From positions 2,209,491-2,273,490 of the forward strand of contig CACVBU010000738.1 of NCBI GenBank assembly GCA_902728285.1: a stretch of DNA of 64,000 nucleotides, read 5' to 3'. The position numbers were made by a program, and so were the translations under genes. A model generated the notes under the pieces. The model worked only from the letters and a program-made list of their open reading frames with translations. It was not told the DNA's origin and did no database searches. Shown here one piece after another: positions 1-10,206 of the stretch. The number at the start of each line of letters is the position of its first letter. Positions within the stretch are counted from its first letter, which is position 1. This DNA comes from Clytia hemisphaerica (Eukaryota > Cnidaria > Hydrozoa > Leptothecata > Clytiidae).

Positions 1-103
1 TCAACCTAAGAATACCGTAAGAATACTTTTGGATTATTTTCGCCAAAAAGTTAAGAATATCCATGATGAAATGAAAATACACCATTCTTATAAAAAAAGC
101 GTG
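1..103. mobile_element. Right end of a TATAAGAA-family MITE
   Basis: Partial copy cut by the window edge. It ends in TTCTTATAAAAAAAGCGTG followed by TA, and closely matches the right end of the complete copy at 29293-29625. Complete copies have inverted ends CACGCTTTTTTTATAAGAA and a TA on each side, the target of Tc1/mariner-type elements. Confidence 0.7.
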
Positions 104-951
104 TATCTAACAACTCTAAAAATGTAATTCAACATCAAGTGCGTTAGATTTTTCATGTTTTTCTTTTTTTTTTCGAAATCGTAAATATTTTCTTATTGTT
201 GTCCACAGCGCACACGCGTCCCGTAAATCCTTAATAATCTAAATTACAGTATGGTGTTTAGGTCGAAATTTTCAAATGTTGTGGAGAGTAAGAACAAAAG
301 CGAGTTGTGTATTCAACGGTACATTCCAATCAACCAACCCAGCCTTGATAAGTTTGATGGAAATAAATGACATATCGACATTTCGTATCCAAACCGAAAA
401 TAGATAAAAAAGACCCCCAAAAAACCCGTAAGAAAACCACATTCTTTACTTAAGAAAAGAAAAATAATTATGAAATATTTAAGGATAAAATTCTTTGAAA
501 ATCAGGAAAAATTCGATAAAATAGAAGATTGAGTGGAGTAAACATGCTTGCGGATTCTGTTTGTCTGTCATCAAACCTATTTCATTGAAAAAATACACAA
601 AAAAATGATGAATTACGTGCGTATTTTGCTAGCTCGTGCACTGACTGAATCACATAACTTTATACGCATACTGCTCTTTAATACATTAGAGTCTTTTTAA
701 TTCGAACCTCTATAACTCGAATGTCTCCTTAACTCGAGCAGGTTGTTTCGTTCCTTCAGTTGAAAACGCCTTATAAACGTTACTCCACAACTCGAAATTT
801 CCTTGAATCGAACAAATACATCTAAATGCTAAAGGTCTGTTCACACGGTTGACCCTAAACTTCTAGACGAAACACAGGAATCTATTGGAGATAAATTAGG
901 AATGTCTATACGCCCTTTTTGGGGTGCCAAGTCTGTCTTAAAAGTACTATT
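104..951. other. Unassigned AT-rich stretch with a decayed pogo-like fragment
   Basis: No gene is supported. At about 695-815 there are repeated TTCGAA/CTCGAA motifs (AATTCGAACCTCTATAACTC) like the ends of the pogo/Tigger-like elements elsewhere in the window, so this is probably a decayed copy. The rest shows no recognisable structure. Confidence 0.5.
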
Positions 952-1036
952 CCCAGCTGACACACAACGTTGTTTCAACGTCCATCTAACGTTATATGGA
1001 CGTTGGGAACATTAGATGGACGTTGAAACAACGTTG
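952..1036. mobile_element. CAGCTG-ended palindromic mini-element, right end truncated
   Basis: Near-palindrome built from AACGTTG/CAACGT words. Arms CACACAACGTTGTTTCAACG and the complement meet around TTATATGGACGTTGGGAACA. The complete copy is 61698-61791; others are at 4284-4366 and 8047-8131. Confidence 0.7.
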
Positions 1037-1654
1037 CTACGGCACTGTATTTATTATTCTAAGAAGAATGAAGGAAGATGGAAAAATGAATAATTTTTCT
1101 ACTAGTTCAAAATCATGACATGGTGGATTCAACCTCAAGTCTGATATACAAAAGGGTTAACCAACTAGAGACTTATTTCTTAGCGAAACAATCCCGAGAT
1201 CATTAAATTGAAACAAAATGTTAAGATAGACAAATCATACCGTAATTTTGTATAAGATTCCCATTCCCGCACTAAGATTCCTTTGCCACTTTTCTAGCGG
1301 AAAAAAACAAAGGACTTTGGGTAGTTGGAAAATGAGCTTTGGAAAGTTAGGCAATTTTGTAATCAAAAACACAAGATTTTCCGTACCTTTAGAAACAAAC
1401 CGTTTTCAATCTCATGTTGGTTATCCCGGGAAAAATATCGGAAAGATTCCAGAAAAGTGACAAGAATCCTAGTGTGGAAATGGGAATCTTATACAAAACG
1501 ACGGTAATCGAGGTCATCCCTCTCCTCGCCCGCTGAACAGCCATTGTCCTACCAGAAATATTAACTTTGTTTCAAAAATGGATCTTAAGGGCGAGAAAGG
1601 AAAGAATTAGTGACGAGAGACGGTTGAAATCCCAGACTAGTGTGTTTGTGCGTA
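1037..1654. other. No recognisable gene or repeat
   Basis: Frames of 60-70 codons at 1248-1507 overlap one another in two frames, lack splice signals and show no protein family. I see no repeat shared with the rest of the window. Confidence 0.5.
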
Positions 1655-1830
1655 CAGTTGAAGCTCTCTAACTCGATGTTCTACTATTCGATAGGCTCCC
1701 TTATTCGATTAAATTTAAAGTCCCCGTCAACAAGAAACTCTCATAAACGACGCTCCCTTATTCGATAAGCTCGCCCTTATTCGATGAAAATCCAATTTTC
1801 CTTGAAGATCAAATTAGAGAGCGTCAACTG
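1655..1830. mobile_element. pogo/Tigger-like MITE
   Basis: Inverted ends CAGTTGAAGCTCTCTAACTC and GAGAGCGTCAACTG, flanked on both sides by TA. The interior is full of TTCGAT/TTCGAA motifs. CAG-starting ends plus a TA duplication are typical of pogo/Tigger elements. Related copies: about 25025-25188, 47073-47246 and 51748-51916. Confidence 0.65.
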
Positions 1831-2044
1831 TATTTCAAGAACCAGTTCGACGTGCGAACAAGAATAAAAGTGCGTTCTTTTTAAATATCTTTGGGGAATA
1901 TTTTTAATTTTTTGTTTCACTTTCTAAATTATTGAGAAAGGGATTACAAAGAAGGATTGGACAGGGATAATTTTCCTATTATCACTTTCAAAACTTAAAT
2001 AATCCCTAAGGCGCACTTTTCATTAAGGAGTTGAAAAACGTACT

Positions 2045-3061
2045 AAAGTCTGTCCAGATATAATTGGCAGTGGAAACAAGAATGCCTCTAACTTTTGATA
2101 GTCAAATATAATTATGAAAATTTTTTTTGCTTGTTTTAGAGAATCAAAAGCGCTATATTTGAATGTATTTTTGGTTGAAAAATTCGCGATTTTTAGCGGT
2201 TTAATTTGCGATTGTAAAAATTGAGCTTTTTTTCTACTTATGCTATAACGTTCATTTTTACACCAGTGGTAGTTCAACCTTAGGTTAAGAAGTTTGTTAA
2301 ATTTCAAGGCAAACAAAAGAGTCCTTCGGAAGATATGGGACCCGAAATACCCCTTGGTAGCACTTTTCTGTGAAATATCAAATCTCCAACTTATTACTAA
2401 AAACCGGGGTTATGTTATCTTTTTTGAACAGTGCAATTAAAAGTTGGAAAATGTTAAGTGTTGGTGCATTGGTATTATTGGTATCATTGATTATTTCGAA
2501 ACGAAGTGAAATCATATGCAATATAATTTGTTTTTATTGAAAGGATAAGCATGAACTTATATTGCCTTTGTTATTTTTAAGTCATTAAAGAACTTTGCTA
2601 ATTCCCAAAACACTAAACACAGTTTGGCTATGAGGTCATTAAAGAGATTGTAAAATGTGTTATGATCGAAAAACTGTTTCATCAATCATATCACTACCCC
2701 CGTTTTTAGTAATAAGTTGGAGATTTGATATTTCACAGAAAAGTGCTACCAAGGGGTATTTCGGGTCCTATATCTTCCGAAGGACTCTTTTGTTTGCCTT
2801 GAAATTTAACAAACTTCTTAACCTAAGGTTGAACTACCACTGGTGTAAAAATGAACGTTATAGCATAAGTAGAAAAAAAGCTCAATTTTTACAATCGCAA
2901 ATTAAACCGCTAAAAATCGCGAATTTTTCAAACAAAAATACATTTAAATATAGCGCTTTTGATTCTCTAAAACAAGCAAAAAAAAAATTCATAATCATAT
3001 TTGACTATCAAAAGTTACAGGCATTCTTGTTTCCACTGCCAATTATATCTGGACAGACTTT
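2045..3061. mobile_element. Large foldback element with 370-bp arms
   Basis: Positions 2045-2415 and 2690-3061 are inverted copies differing at only a few positions, separated by a unique loop of about 275 bp. Outer ends read AAAGTCTGTCCAGATATAAT and its complement. Both arms give the same open frame on opposite strands (97 and 149 codons); this mirrors the repeat and is not a gene pair. The high arm identity suggests a young insertion or gene conversion between arms. A transcript across it would form a long hairpin. No clear target duplication was found. Confidence 0.8.
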
Positions 3062-3570
3062 AAAAAAAGAAATTTACTATTGCAGTTGCATAATTCAGCT
3101 TTAACAATAGATATTTATAGATTTTTCTCTAATTCGATATGTATTCTTTAATCCGATATTTATTTTGTCAATTCAGATTGATCAAACTAAGTCGGTCAGA
3201 TAGAGGTCCAGGTGAATTCTATAGACTTTTTCATAAATTACCTCACGAACATCATTTGCCTCGTATTCAAACAATTACCATGGTGATTATGTCCCTTGAG
3301 ACATTAAATAATTTTTTAATGAAAAGAAAGTAGTTTTAATGAAATCCGCTGGGAGTTAATCACCATGGCAATAATTTCAAAGCGAGGCAAGTGATGTTTG
3401 TGACGTAATTTATGAAAACGTTTATTGAGAGGAAGTTTGAACTCGCAAAAAAATTTAAACTTAAACTTAAACTCAAAAAGTTGTCAAAATTTTCTTTTTT
3501 AGGTTCATTCTAGGTCTCAGACTCGAACATATCAGTCAATTTCCAAACCTAAGATCCCTCGGAATGTAAT
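3062..3570. other. No recognisable gene
   Basis: Contains a short inverted pair: ATTACCATGGTGATTATGTC near 3276 and a TTAATCACCATGGCAATAAT-like word near 3357, with flanking AGGCAA/TTGCCTC and TACGTCAC-like words. This is probably a decayed foldback from about 3236 to 3415. A TTAAACTTAAAC microsatellite sits near 3457. Confidence 0.45.
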
Positions 3571-3763
3571 AGTGAGTTTATGTATGTGTGTTTTTCAGCG
3601 ACGGAGACGGTAAGGTTCTAATTTGACTAGATCCTGACCAGCCGAGGACGACGGTAAATCAACACTTTTACCGTCCTCGATTTTGCGGGGCGGAACTGCG
3701 GGTTTTTCCAAATCGCTTCAGTCACTCTACCGTCCTCAAAAGTGCAAATACATAAACTCGGTA
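3571..3763. mobile_element. MITE with GAGTTTATGTA ends, copy A
   Basis: Ends AGTGAGTTTATGTA and TACATAAACTCGGTA are inverted. The interior carries GACGACGGTAAA / TTTACCGTCCTCGA inverted words. A second copy lies directly downstream, another at 15595-15822, and an end fragment at about 21190-21258. Confidence 0.7.
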
Positions 3764-3767
3764 ATAT

Positions 3768-3946
3768 GTGAGTTTATGGAAGTTGTGTAGTCCGGAGCGG
3801 AGACGTTTAGTTTTTTATTTGGCTAGATCCTAACTGACTAAGAACGGTGGTAAATCAGTGTACTTTGACCGTCCTCGATTTTGCGGGTCAAAACAACGGG
3901 TTGTTCCGAATCGTTTCTGTCATTCCGCCGTGATACATAAGCTTGC
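3768..3946. mobile_element. MITE with GAGTTTATGTA ends, copy B
   Basis: Same organisation as copy A (GTGAGTTTATGG start, TACATAAGCTTGC end, GACCGTCCTCGATTTTGCGG inside) but diverged. The two lie head to tail only a few bases apart, by tandem duplication or insertion into a sibling. Confidence 0.65.
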
Positions 3947-3956
3947 GATTGAGATC

Positions 3957-4246
3957 ATGTTCGCATGTAACGGATCCGTTTCGCTCCGAATCGAAATGAA
4001 GCTATTCTATTGGTTAGAAGTGACGTAAAACTTGAATGCAGCCAATTCATGATATGCACCACTTGAGAGTCTTCTGAGAACTTTTAAAATTTTCCATCCA
4101 AAAAACGTCACTTTTTCTATTGCTTAAGTGACGTATTGGGTGGAAAAATTTTGAAAGTTCTCAGAAGACTCTCCAGTGTTGCATATCATGAATAGAATGG
4201 CTTCATTTTGTTTCGGAACTAAGCGGAACCGTGGCGTGTGAACGTG
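3957..4246. mobile_element. Foldback element interrupted by a second foldback
   Basis: Outer arms (about 3957-4045 and 4193-4246) are inverted copies around CGTTTCGCTCCGAA / TTCGGAACTAAGCGGAAC with GAAGCTATTCTATTGG on the inner side. They enclose the CATGATATGCACC foldback. An uninterrupted relative is at about 15215-15332, supporting the nested reading. Confidence 0.55.
4046..4192. mobile_element. CATGATATGCACC foldback, copy 1
   Basis: Nearly complete palindrome. It starts TTCATGATATGCACCACTTG, ends with the complement, and has a centre containing AAAAACGTCACTTTTTCTAT. Five copies in the window (also 15046, 27134, 36977, 45477). All carry TGACGT words, several with neighbouring CCAAT words. 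Confidence 0.8.
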
Positions 4247-4283
4247 GTCTGAAGCACGTGCATAAAAACAGCGAAATAATATA

Positions 4284-4366
4284 CCCAGCTGGCACACAAC
4301 GTTGTTTTAACGTTCATTAAACGTTTTATAGACGTTGTGAACATTAGATGAACGTTGAAACAACGT
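4284..4366. mobile_element. CAGCTG-ended palindromic mini-element
   Basis: Starts CCCAGCTGGCACACAACG and continues with the same inverted CAACGT words as the copy at 61698. The right end is truncated. Confidence 0.7.
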
Positions 4367-5324
4367 AAGTACACACTAACAAACACCATCAATGCAAATA
4401 CACCAAGTACTTGCCAGACTCTCACAATCTTTCAAACCAAAAATAAAAACCCAGAACATTTGTTTTTGAGTGTTCCTCGGCTTCCTTAAAACCAACCAAA
4501 ATAAAACAAGACTCCGATTCTTTGATAAGCCCGTCTAAGCACGTCACCACATAAAAATAACATTCCTAAACCTTGAAACAAATATCCCAAGAAATTTATT
4601 AGGGGATTTAAAAATAAAATGGTTCCCCCTTTTTTTTTTAGCCCGTCAAAATTAGTTATTAGAAAACTTATTAAACATTTGATTAATTGAACAAAAAACA
4701 TTAGAGGAAAAGGGATGATATATAATATCGCAAATGATTATTTTTACCCCTTTTTTCATTCATTTGCCTACTTATTTCTTTACTTATTCTTTCTTTTGAA
4801 CGAATTTTTCAGATATATTAGTAATAATCATCGTATGTTTATAACATATAATTTAGAAGATTTTTCTTTTGGCTTTTTTCTGCCAAGAACTCAAAGCTAA
4901 TCATTTTATTTTAAGAATTCAGTATATTTCCGGGCGGGTTGGATAAAACCAAAAGATGGGTGTGTGTCACTAGTAGTGTTTTTAGTACAATTTGATATAA
5001 ATTTATTGTCAAAAGTTGGTCCCAATTAGGTGGGTGATTTTCTTATTAAAAACATTTGAAATTGGAGTAAAGTTATAAGTTCATGTAAAATTTCTCCCTC
5101 TATCACAATATTTACTAATTATATTAATTTAGGCCTTATTACTTTTATTTTTCATTTTGATTACTTTTGATCAATATGTTGCAATGATATAACAAAAACC
5201 ATTTTATGAAAAACCAAAAGAAATTAATATGAGCCTGGACGTTTAGCTTTCCTATAAGAACTAAGACTAGAACAATAGAACAATCAAATGAAAATGCGGT
5301 CTTCCAAAATATTTATGAATAAAA
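4367..5324. other. No recognisable gene or repeat
   Basis: AT-rich sequence with short hydrophobic frames at 4486-4900 on both strands. These arise from poly-T/poly-A composition. No splice-bounded exon or shared repeat was seen. Confidence 0.5.
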
Positions 5325-5530
5325 GTAAGTTTGCAACCGGAGTCGGCGGCGACCCAAGAGCTCCCTTTCGATTGTTTTCTACCCGAGGGTAAGAAAGGGT
5401 GCCTGGATTGCTCCACTTACTTACCCTCCATCCTTCTCGTAAGTGCTAAGCATCAAGCAGAGAGGCATCAAGTACAATTTAGTAATAAGTACAACATTTT
5501 TGGTATGATTCGACCGAGGGTTGAACCGCC
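5325..5530 (-). mobile_element. tRNA-derived SINE, 5' truncated
   Basis: Reading the minus strand, a pol III B-box-like GGTTCAACCCT lies near the start. It is followed by the body shared with 40764-41039 and 48273-48484 (ACTTGATGCCTCTCTGCTTG, then AAGTGGAGCAATCCAGGC). The tail is of the CTTA type. The A-box part is missing. Confidence 0.75.
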
Positions 5531-5764
5531 ATTACTGAATATCCCTAAATATTCTAAGTCAACATGTATGTATTCTTTGCCATTAAATGTTTTTTATGCA
5601 AACTTCAACCAAGAAAATTTAATCATTTCGAGGGGGACAAGCACCATGCGTCCAACTCACTAAAATGCTTTGTTAAACAAACACATAATTAATCTTTAGT
5701 AAGTTTAACCATGTTTTTTCAGATTTTCAGGAATACTTAGCCTGATAACAGCTGGTCATAATTT

Positions 5765-6035
5765 TTTTACGGACACGGTAAACTTCTAAAGGCCATTGAA
5801 AATTAACCATCTGAGGAAAATAGTCCTCCCGCGGAAAATTTTACAACAAGAATCTTGTTGTGCGCTGGGAAGTCAAACTAAATTTTCCCGATACGGCGCC
5901 CTATTCTAACTTTGTCTCGCTACTTTGTTGTCGTTCCCAGTCCACCCGTGGCGATGCCTTGTTTTTACACATTCCTTTAGAGCTTCAGCGTGGTGGGCAG
6001 AAAACAATCACAATCTGATCTCAGGTTAGGAATAC
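5765..6035. mobile_element. Interspersed repeat shared with 23760-24370
   Basis: Shares GAAAATTAACCATCTGAGG, ACGGCGCCCTATT and CAATCTGATCTCAGGTTA in the same order with the copy at 23.8 kb. The copies diverge strongly in between. Confidence 0.6.
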
Positions 6036-6284
6036 TTGACTTAGTATAATATTGCATAACAATACCCCCGCAGAGCACGAAACGTGAAAAACTCGAATCA
6101 CAGTAAAGAATCAATTAATCCTTAAAAGAAATTGAAATAACGAAAAAGAAATGTGAAATTTGTGAAGTGAAAAATGAAGATTGATGAGGCTCAAAAAAAC
6201 AGACTCTCCCTGATATTGAAATTCCAAGAAAACCTAAGAAGAAGAATCTAGTTGGTTTAAAGATATTAAGGATTTTAGTCTGAT

Positions 6285-6519
6285 ACATGTTTTTTATAAG
6301 AACAAGCTATATAAGAACACAAGACTTCGACGGTCAAAATTTCAAGAACATTTTAAGGCTTTGTGAACACAAAAACACCCGATTTCTTAAGAAAATGGGT
6401 AAAAGGGTCACAAAATTGTGAAAATAAGAACATGTTAAGAACATTTCTAGGCTTGAAACCGTAAAAGCATATCACAAGGCTTCAAAAATTATAGATGTTC
6501 TTATAAGAAATAAACGTGT
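6285..6519 (+). mobile_element. TATAAGAA-family MITE, long subtype
   Basis: Starts ACATGTTTTTTATAAGAACA and ends TTCTTATAAGAAATAAACGTGT. The interior repeats AAGAAC/TTAAGAACAT words and ACACCCGATTTCTTAAG, shared with 61323-61562 and 62803-63045. Confidence 0.7.
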
Positions 6520-6531
6520 AAGAGTGTCTAC

Positions 6532-6887
6532 ACGAAAAGTTAGGGAAAAAACGTTTTTTTATGAGAACACCCACAATTTTTGAAGCCTTGGGATGTTCTT
6601 AACTTTTTGAGTTTCAAGCCTAGAAATGTTCTTAAGATGTTCTTATTCTCACCATTTTGTGATCATTTTCGGATATTTTTAATTTTTTGAGTTATAAGCC
6701 TATGAAAATATTCTTGACTTTTTCTTATCTTTACCATATTGTGAATTTTTTTTTTGCGATTTCTTAAGAATTTGGATGTTTTAGAGTCTACAAAGCCTTA
6801 AAATGTTCTTAATTCTTTCTCAATATTATAGCCATTGGATACATTCTCATAGTTTGTTCTTATAAAAAACGTCCATAAGTCGTGTGT
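6532..6887 (-). mobile_element. Inverted second copy of the same MITE
   Basis: About 30 bp after the previous copy and in opposite orientation: TTTTTGAAGCCTTGGGATGT ... TTCTTATAAAAAACGTCC. Together the two form an imperfect 600-bp inverted repeat. Confidence 0.65.
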
Positions 6888-7128
6888 TTAGTTGTACGTG
6901 ACTTTGAAATTTAAGCCTAGTTAACCCTCTAAAGCTATTATGTTTAGATAATCAATCAAATGTCTTACCATTAAGCTCCTAAAAGTTTTGACTTTCAAAT
7001 TGAAAAATGTTCCGACATAATTCTATATATCTGGGAGAACGATACGATCAAAGTCGTTTTAGAGATCATCTTTAGAGAACAATTTTGAATATGTAAAATG
7101 TTGCTGGTTTTCCTTGAATTACGTTTCT

Positions 7129-7516
7129 TTTTTATAAGAATAGTGTTTTTCCATTTCATCATGGCTATTCTTAACTTTTTTAGGAAAAATTATCCTGAAA
7201 TAATCTTACAGTATTCTTAAGTTAGAATGCGAATCCAGACTAAATCTAGCACGCAATTTTTATACCTCAAGTAAGACATTTTCGTGAAACTTCTAAGCAT
7301 TACTGGGAGAATTGTTGGCAAATTAGAGGTAAAATGCGCTAAAAATGGCATTTTTAGGTTCTGTTGTCAAATAACATGATGGTGATATTGTTAGCATTAT
7401 TTTTAATTTTTTTGGCCAATTGAATCATGAATAGTCTTATAAAGTATATTCTTATAAAAGAAGAACCATGTATAACGAATCTTAGTAAATGCAGATTGCC
7501 ACTACACGCTTTTTTA
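7129..7516 (-). mobile_element. TATAAGAA-family MITE
   Basis: Bounded by TTTTTTATAAGAATAGTGTT and CACGCTTTTTTAATACGAAT, with CATCATGGCTATTCTTAAC and AGTATTCTTAAGTTAGAATG inside, matching the 29293-29625 copy. The outer boundaries are uncertain. Confidence 0.55.
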
Positions 7517-7570
7517 ATACGAATGTGCTGTAAGATTAAGAATAATGAAATTGGCCAAAAATTCCAAAGT

Positions 7571-7800
7571 CCCGGGGGGGGGGGGGGGGGGGGGTACATG
7601 GGTAAAAAGGGGTACGGGAATGTGCCGCTGGTCAGGGTAAGGGGGTCAGGCAAACACAAAAATAGAAAAATCAGTCCCTCGTAGGGTACCTTTTTTGGAG
7701 ATTTTGGAGGAAAAAAAGTAGAAGATTTTGAGAAAATTTGCAAGTTTTAAGTCTCAAAAGTTTAAAGTTTCAAAAAAAACGAGTCCCCGACGTAGAGAAA
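7571..7800. mobile_element. CCCGGGG-ended element with a G21 run
   Basis: Begins CCC followed by 21 consecutive G (7574-7594), then TACATGGGTAAAAA. The continuation (GCCGCTGGTCAGGGTA, GTAGGGTACCTTTTTT) matches the complement of 35451-35753 and 63294-63593. The distal end is degenerate. A 129-codon frame on the minus strand simply crosses this repeat. Confidence 0.65.
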
Positions 7801-8046
7801 AATGCGAACATATTCTGATCACGATTGTACCATCATTTGACCATAATTAACCAGAGAAAAAAATTTAAAAGGGAAATAACATGAAGGTTTATTATAGCAG
7901 ACTATTCCCAAATTTCTTTACACAGTCTGACCTCGGTAGCACTGCGGTAGTTCATCGTGTGATGAAGAAAAAAAGCAACAGGTTAACACGGAATGGGATA
8001 CTGTGCATGATTGGGAAATGAAAACTGACCCACGGAAACTAATCAC

Positions 8047-8131
8047 CCACAACGTTGTTTCAACGTTTATCTAACGTTCACAACGTCCATATAACGTTAG
8101 ATGAACGTCGAAACAGCTTTGTGTGCCAACT
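8047..8131. mobile_element. CAGCTG-ended palindromic mini-element, diverged
   Basis: CACAACGTTGTTTCAACG ... TAACGTTAGATGAACGTCGA ... GTGTGCCAAC. Same inverted word order as the 61698 copy. Confidence 0.65.
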
Positions 8132-8197
8132 AATCAATTTTTTCAAGGCTATCATCTCTTTACATTACATTACAGTACACATAACCCACCAGAATTA

Positions 8198-8444
8198 CAC
8201 CCCTGTCTCACAGCCCACTGGAACTTATTTCTTCAGTGGGGATAAAAATTCCTATTGAAATCCCGATGGGGATAGAAATTCTATTATTTTTCCAAGGTTA
8301 AAAAATCCAGTCGGGATGGTTTTGGAGTGCGATTTTTAAACATTGAATTTCGAATGGGGATGAAGACATTTCCCCACCGGGGACGAAATTTTTGCCAAAT
8401 TTTCAGTGGGGCTGGGGTTCCAGTGGGTCTGTGACACAGGGGTG
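8198..8444. mobile_element. CACCCCTGT-ended MITE
   Basis: Inverted ends CACCCCTGTCTCACAG and CTGTGACACAGGGGTG, flanked by TA on both sides. The interior alternates CAGTGGGGATA and GGGACGAAATTT words. Second copy at 50162-50444 in the opposite orientation; a fragment may lie at about 27556-27640. Confidence 0.75.
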
Positions 8445-8789
8445 TAAAATGAAAATTCTTTATTTTGTATAATACATTTTTTGTAAGAACCTTATAGTAA
8501 AGTTTTGATGAGGCTCTTCTTCAAATCATTCTCATCATTCTGTTCTTAATTTTAGGACAAAAAAAATAGGCAATGTACTTAGGTTATATCCTACATTTTG
8601 TAATCTGTTCCTTATTTCAGTCATTCCAGGCATTGTACTCGACGTTGTCTCTTTGAGGTTTTTGTTTTTATTGTGTTCTTACAAAGTTATTTTAATAAAA
8701 AATGAGAGATAGGAGACCCTCTTAAATGCTAGAACTTCACTTAACATGAGCTTCTAACACTCTCAACATCAGCTCGACAATATTAGTGG

Positions 8790-9480
8790 GGGTTTCTTCG
8801 ACGGGGCAGCAATATATAGCCAATTTTGGGTATCTTAATGTTTTTCAGAATTTAAAGCTCAGGCGAAAAAATGCAGTTTCAGTACTTCCGCTTTGTTTCA
8901 TTGGATTTTTCGATTTGGGAGGGGTTAAGTGGAACATTTTTGAGCTTTTAAACCTTGTGATCTAAAGGTCCTAAGTTCTACGTCTCATGTTAAAACTCTA
9001 CTTTCCAACCGTACTTCAAAACACGTGCAGTTATAAAATTTTAAGGGAATTCCCCTTTTGCGCCAAATATTTTGGCGTCTATTGTAGATCAATTTTTTTT
9101 GGATTTTCATGGATATGACAAATCAGTCTCGCTTGAGGGTTTTAAAGGTTTTATTTTTACATAAGTGTTTCCGTCTCATACCAGACATGTATTTCATATC
9201 AGGACAGCGTCTACCTATTGTTATATTATGCCGGTATAAGCAAAAAATGTTTTACTTTTTCTCTTTCTGACTAATCTTGCTCCACATCCGTGTCTATCCA
9301 ATGTGAAAAGGCTTGTGAATTGAAATTGTTGAGTAACAAGACGATATCACTCTCATTTAAAAACAAAACCTTTAACTTGAATATGTCAGAAGTCTCCCTA
9401 AGTCTGATAAAAGATGAACTACTCAGTAGAAAAACCAACATCTTTAAGTAATAAGAAATATTTTTGGTTTGTCAGTACCT
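8790..9480. repeat. Interspersed repeat, about 700 bp
   Basis: Two parts recur elsewhere. The first (about 8830-9085: TCATGTTAAAACTCTACTTT, AATTCCCCTTTTGCGCC) is related to 43940-44260 and 46700-47000. The second (about 9130-9475: CATACCAGACATGTATTTCA, TAATCTTGCTCCACATCCGT) is related to 50540-50800. No inverted ends or coding frame found. Confidence 0.6.
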
Positions 9481-9558
9481 AAACTTTCCCAACCACCAAA
9501 TTTTAAAATTTTTACTCTCCTAAACCATTAACGCGCCAACAAGCGTATATAAACCGAT

Positions 9559-10131
9559 ACATCTGATATTCCGATGGCAGATTGACGGCCGCCCATGCCA
9601 AAGCTTTAAAAGAGCGCACAATATATCCCATCGGCGAGTTATCTGGCACCCAGATGGTGAAATTTTCATCCGACACGCTAAAGCTCTGATTATCGGTAAA
9701 ATTTTCAACATCTGGAAGGTTTAGATTACGGAATTTTGCAAGACCGCGTCAAGGATTTTGCAGTGGGAGGTCTGGTAACCCAGCCCTCGTTTTCGGGGAT
9801 TGGCGGGTTCAACCGAAATATTTTTATCTTTACGCACAAGGGTAGTTTAACCCGACTGGGGATGCGGCACATCAAAGACCGACTATCATTCCTCTCCGAT
9901 GGGAAATTGGTCCGCTCCTTTAGAGCTTTAGCGTGATCGGCCACCAATCCGCCATCGGAATATCAGATAAATCGGCGAGGGATGGTAGCATCACCAGTCG
10001 GGTTCACCTATCCTTATGTAAAATCACATGGCACAGTCCGTAAGTAGGCTACCTTCGAGACGTTGAATGTTTTACCAGCCTTAGGAGCTTTAGCGGGTCG
10101 GGAGACAATTTCTAAATTTAACATCAGATGT
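9559..10131. mobile_element. Mutator-like element, outer copy of a nested pair
   Basis: Left part 9559-9638 begins ATCTGATATTCCGATGGCAG. The right part 9980-10131 continues with CCAGTCGGGTTCACCT and ends near AACATCAGATG. This is the order of the complete copy at 53873-54226 once the nested sibling at 9639-9970 is removed. The outer copy is degenerate at both ends and its own target duplication was not recovered. Confidence 0.65.
9639..9970 (-). mobile_element. Mutator-like element nested in its relative
   Basis: Reverse-oriented copy from TTATCTGGCACCCAGATGG to CCGATGGCGGATTGG-type sequence ending ATCAGATAA. It is flanked by a perfect 9-bp direct repeat ATCGGCGAG (9630-9638 and 9971-9979). 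A 9-bp duplication is the usual signature of Mutator-like elements. The 332-bp copy carries no transposase. Overlapping 66-73 codon frames here are repeat shadows. Confidence 0.85.
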
Positions 10132-10206
10132 CAAAAACCATTTAAATTGGAACTTAAAGCCTTATTTGTTCAACACAATTAAATTGGCCTCGCCTAACCT
10201 GTAGAT

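Noticed and set aside
2023-3104. Two open frames of 97 and 149 codons on opposite strands with nearly identical proteins
   Set aside because: They are the same sequence in the two arms of an inverted repeat; no family motif, no splice sites, and the loop is non-coding.
4486-4900. Short hydrophobic frames on both strands as membrane-protein exons
   Set aside because: Hydrophobicity follows from T-rich composition; no splice signals or family features.
7354-7743. 129-codon proline-rich minus-strand frame
   Set aside because: The proline run is the G21 tract read backwards; it crosses a transposon end.
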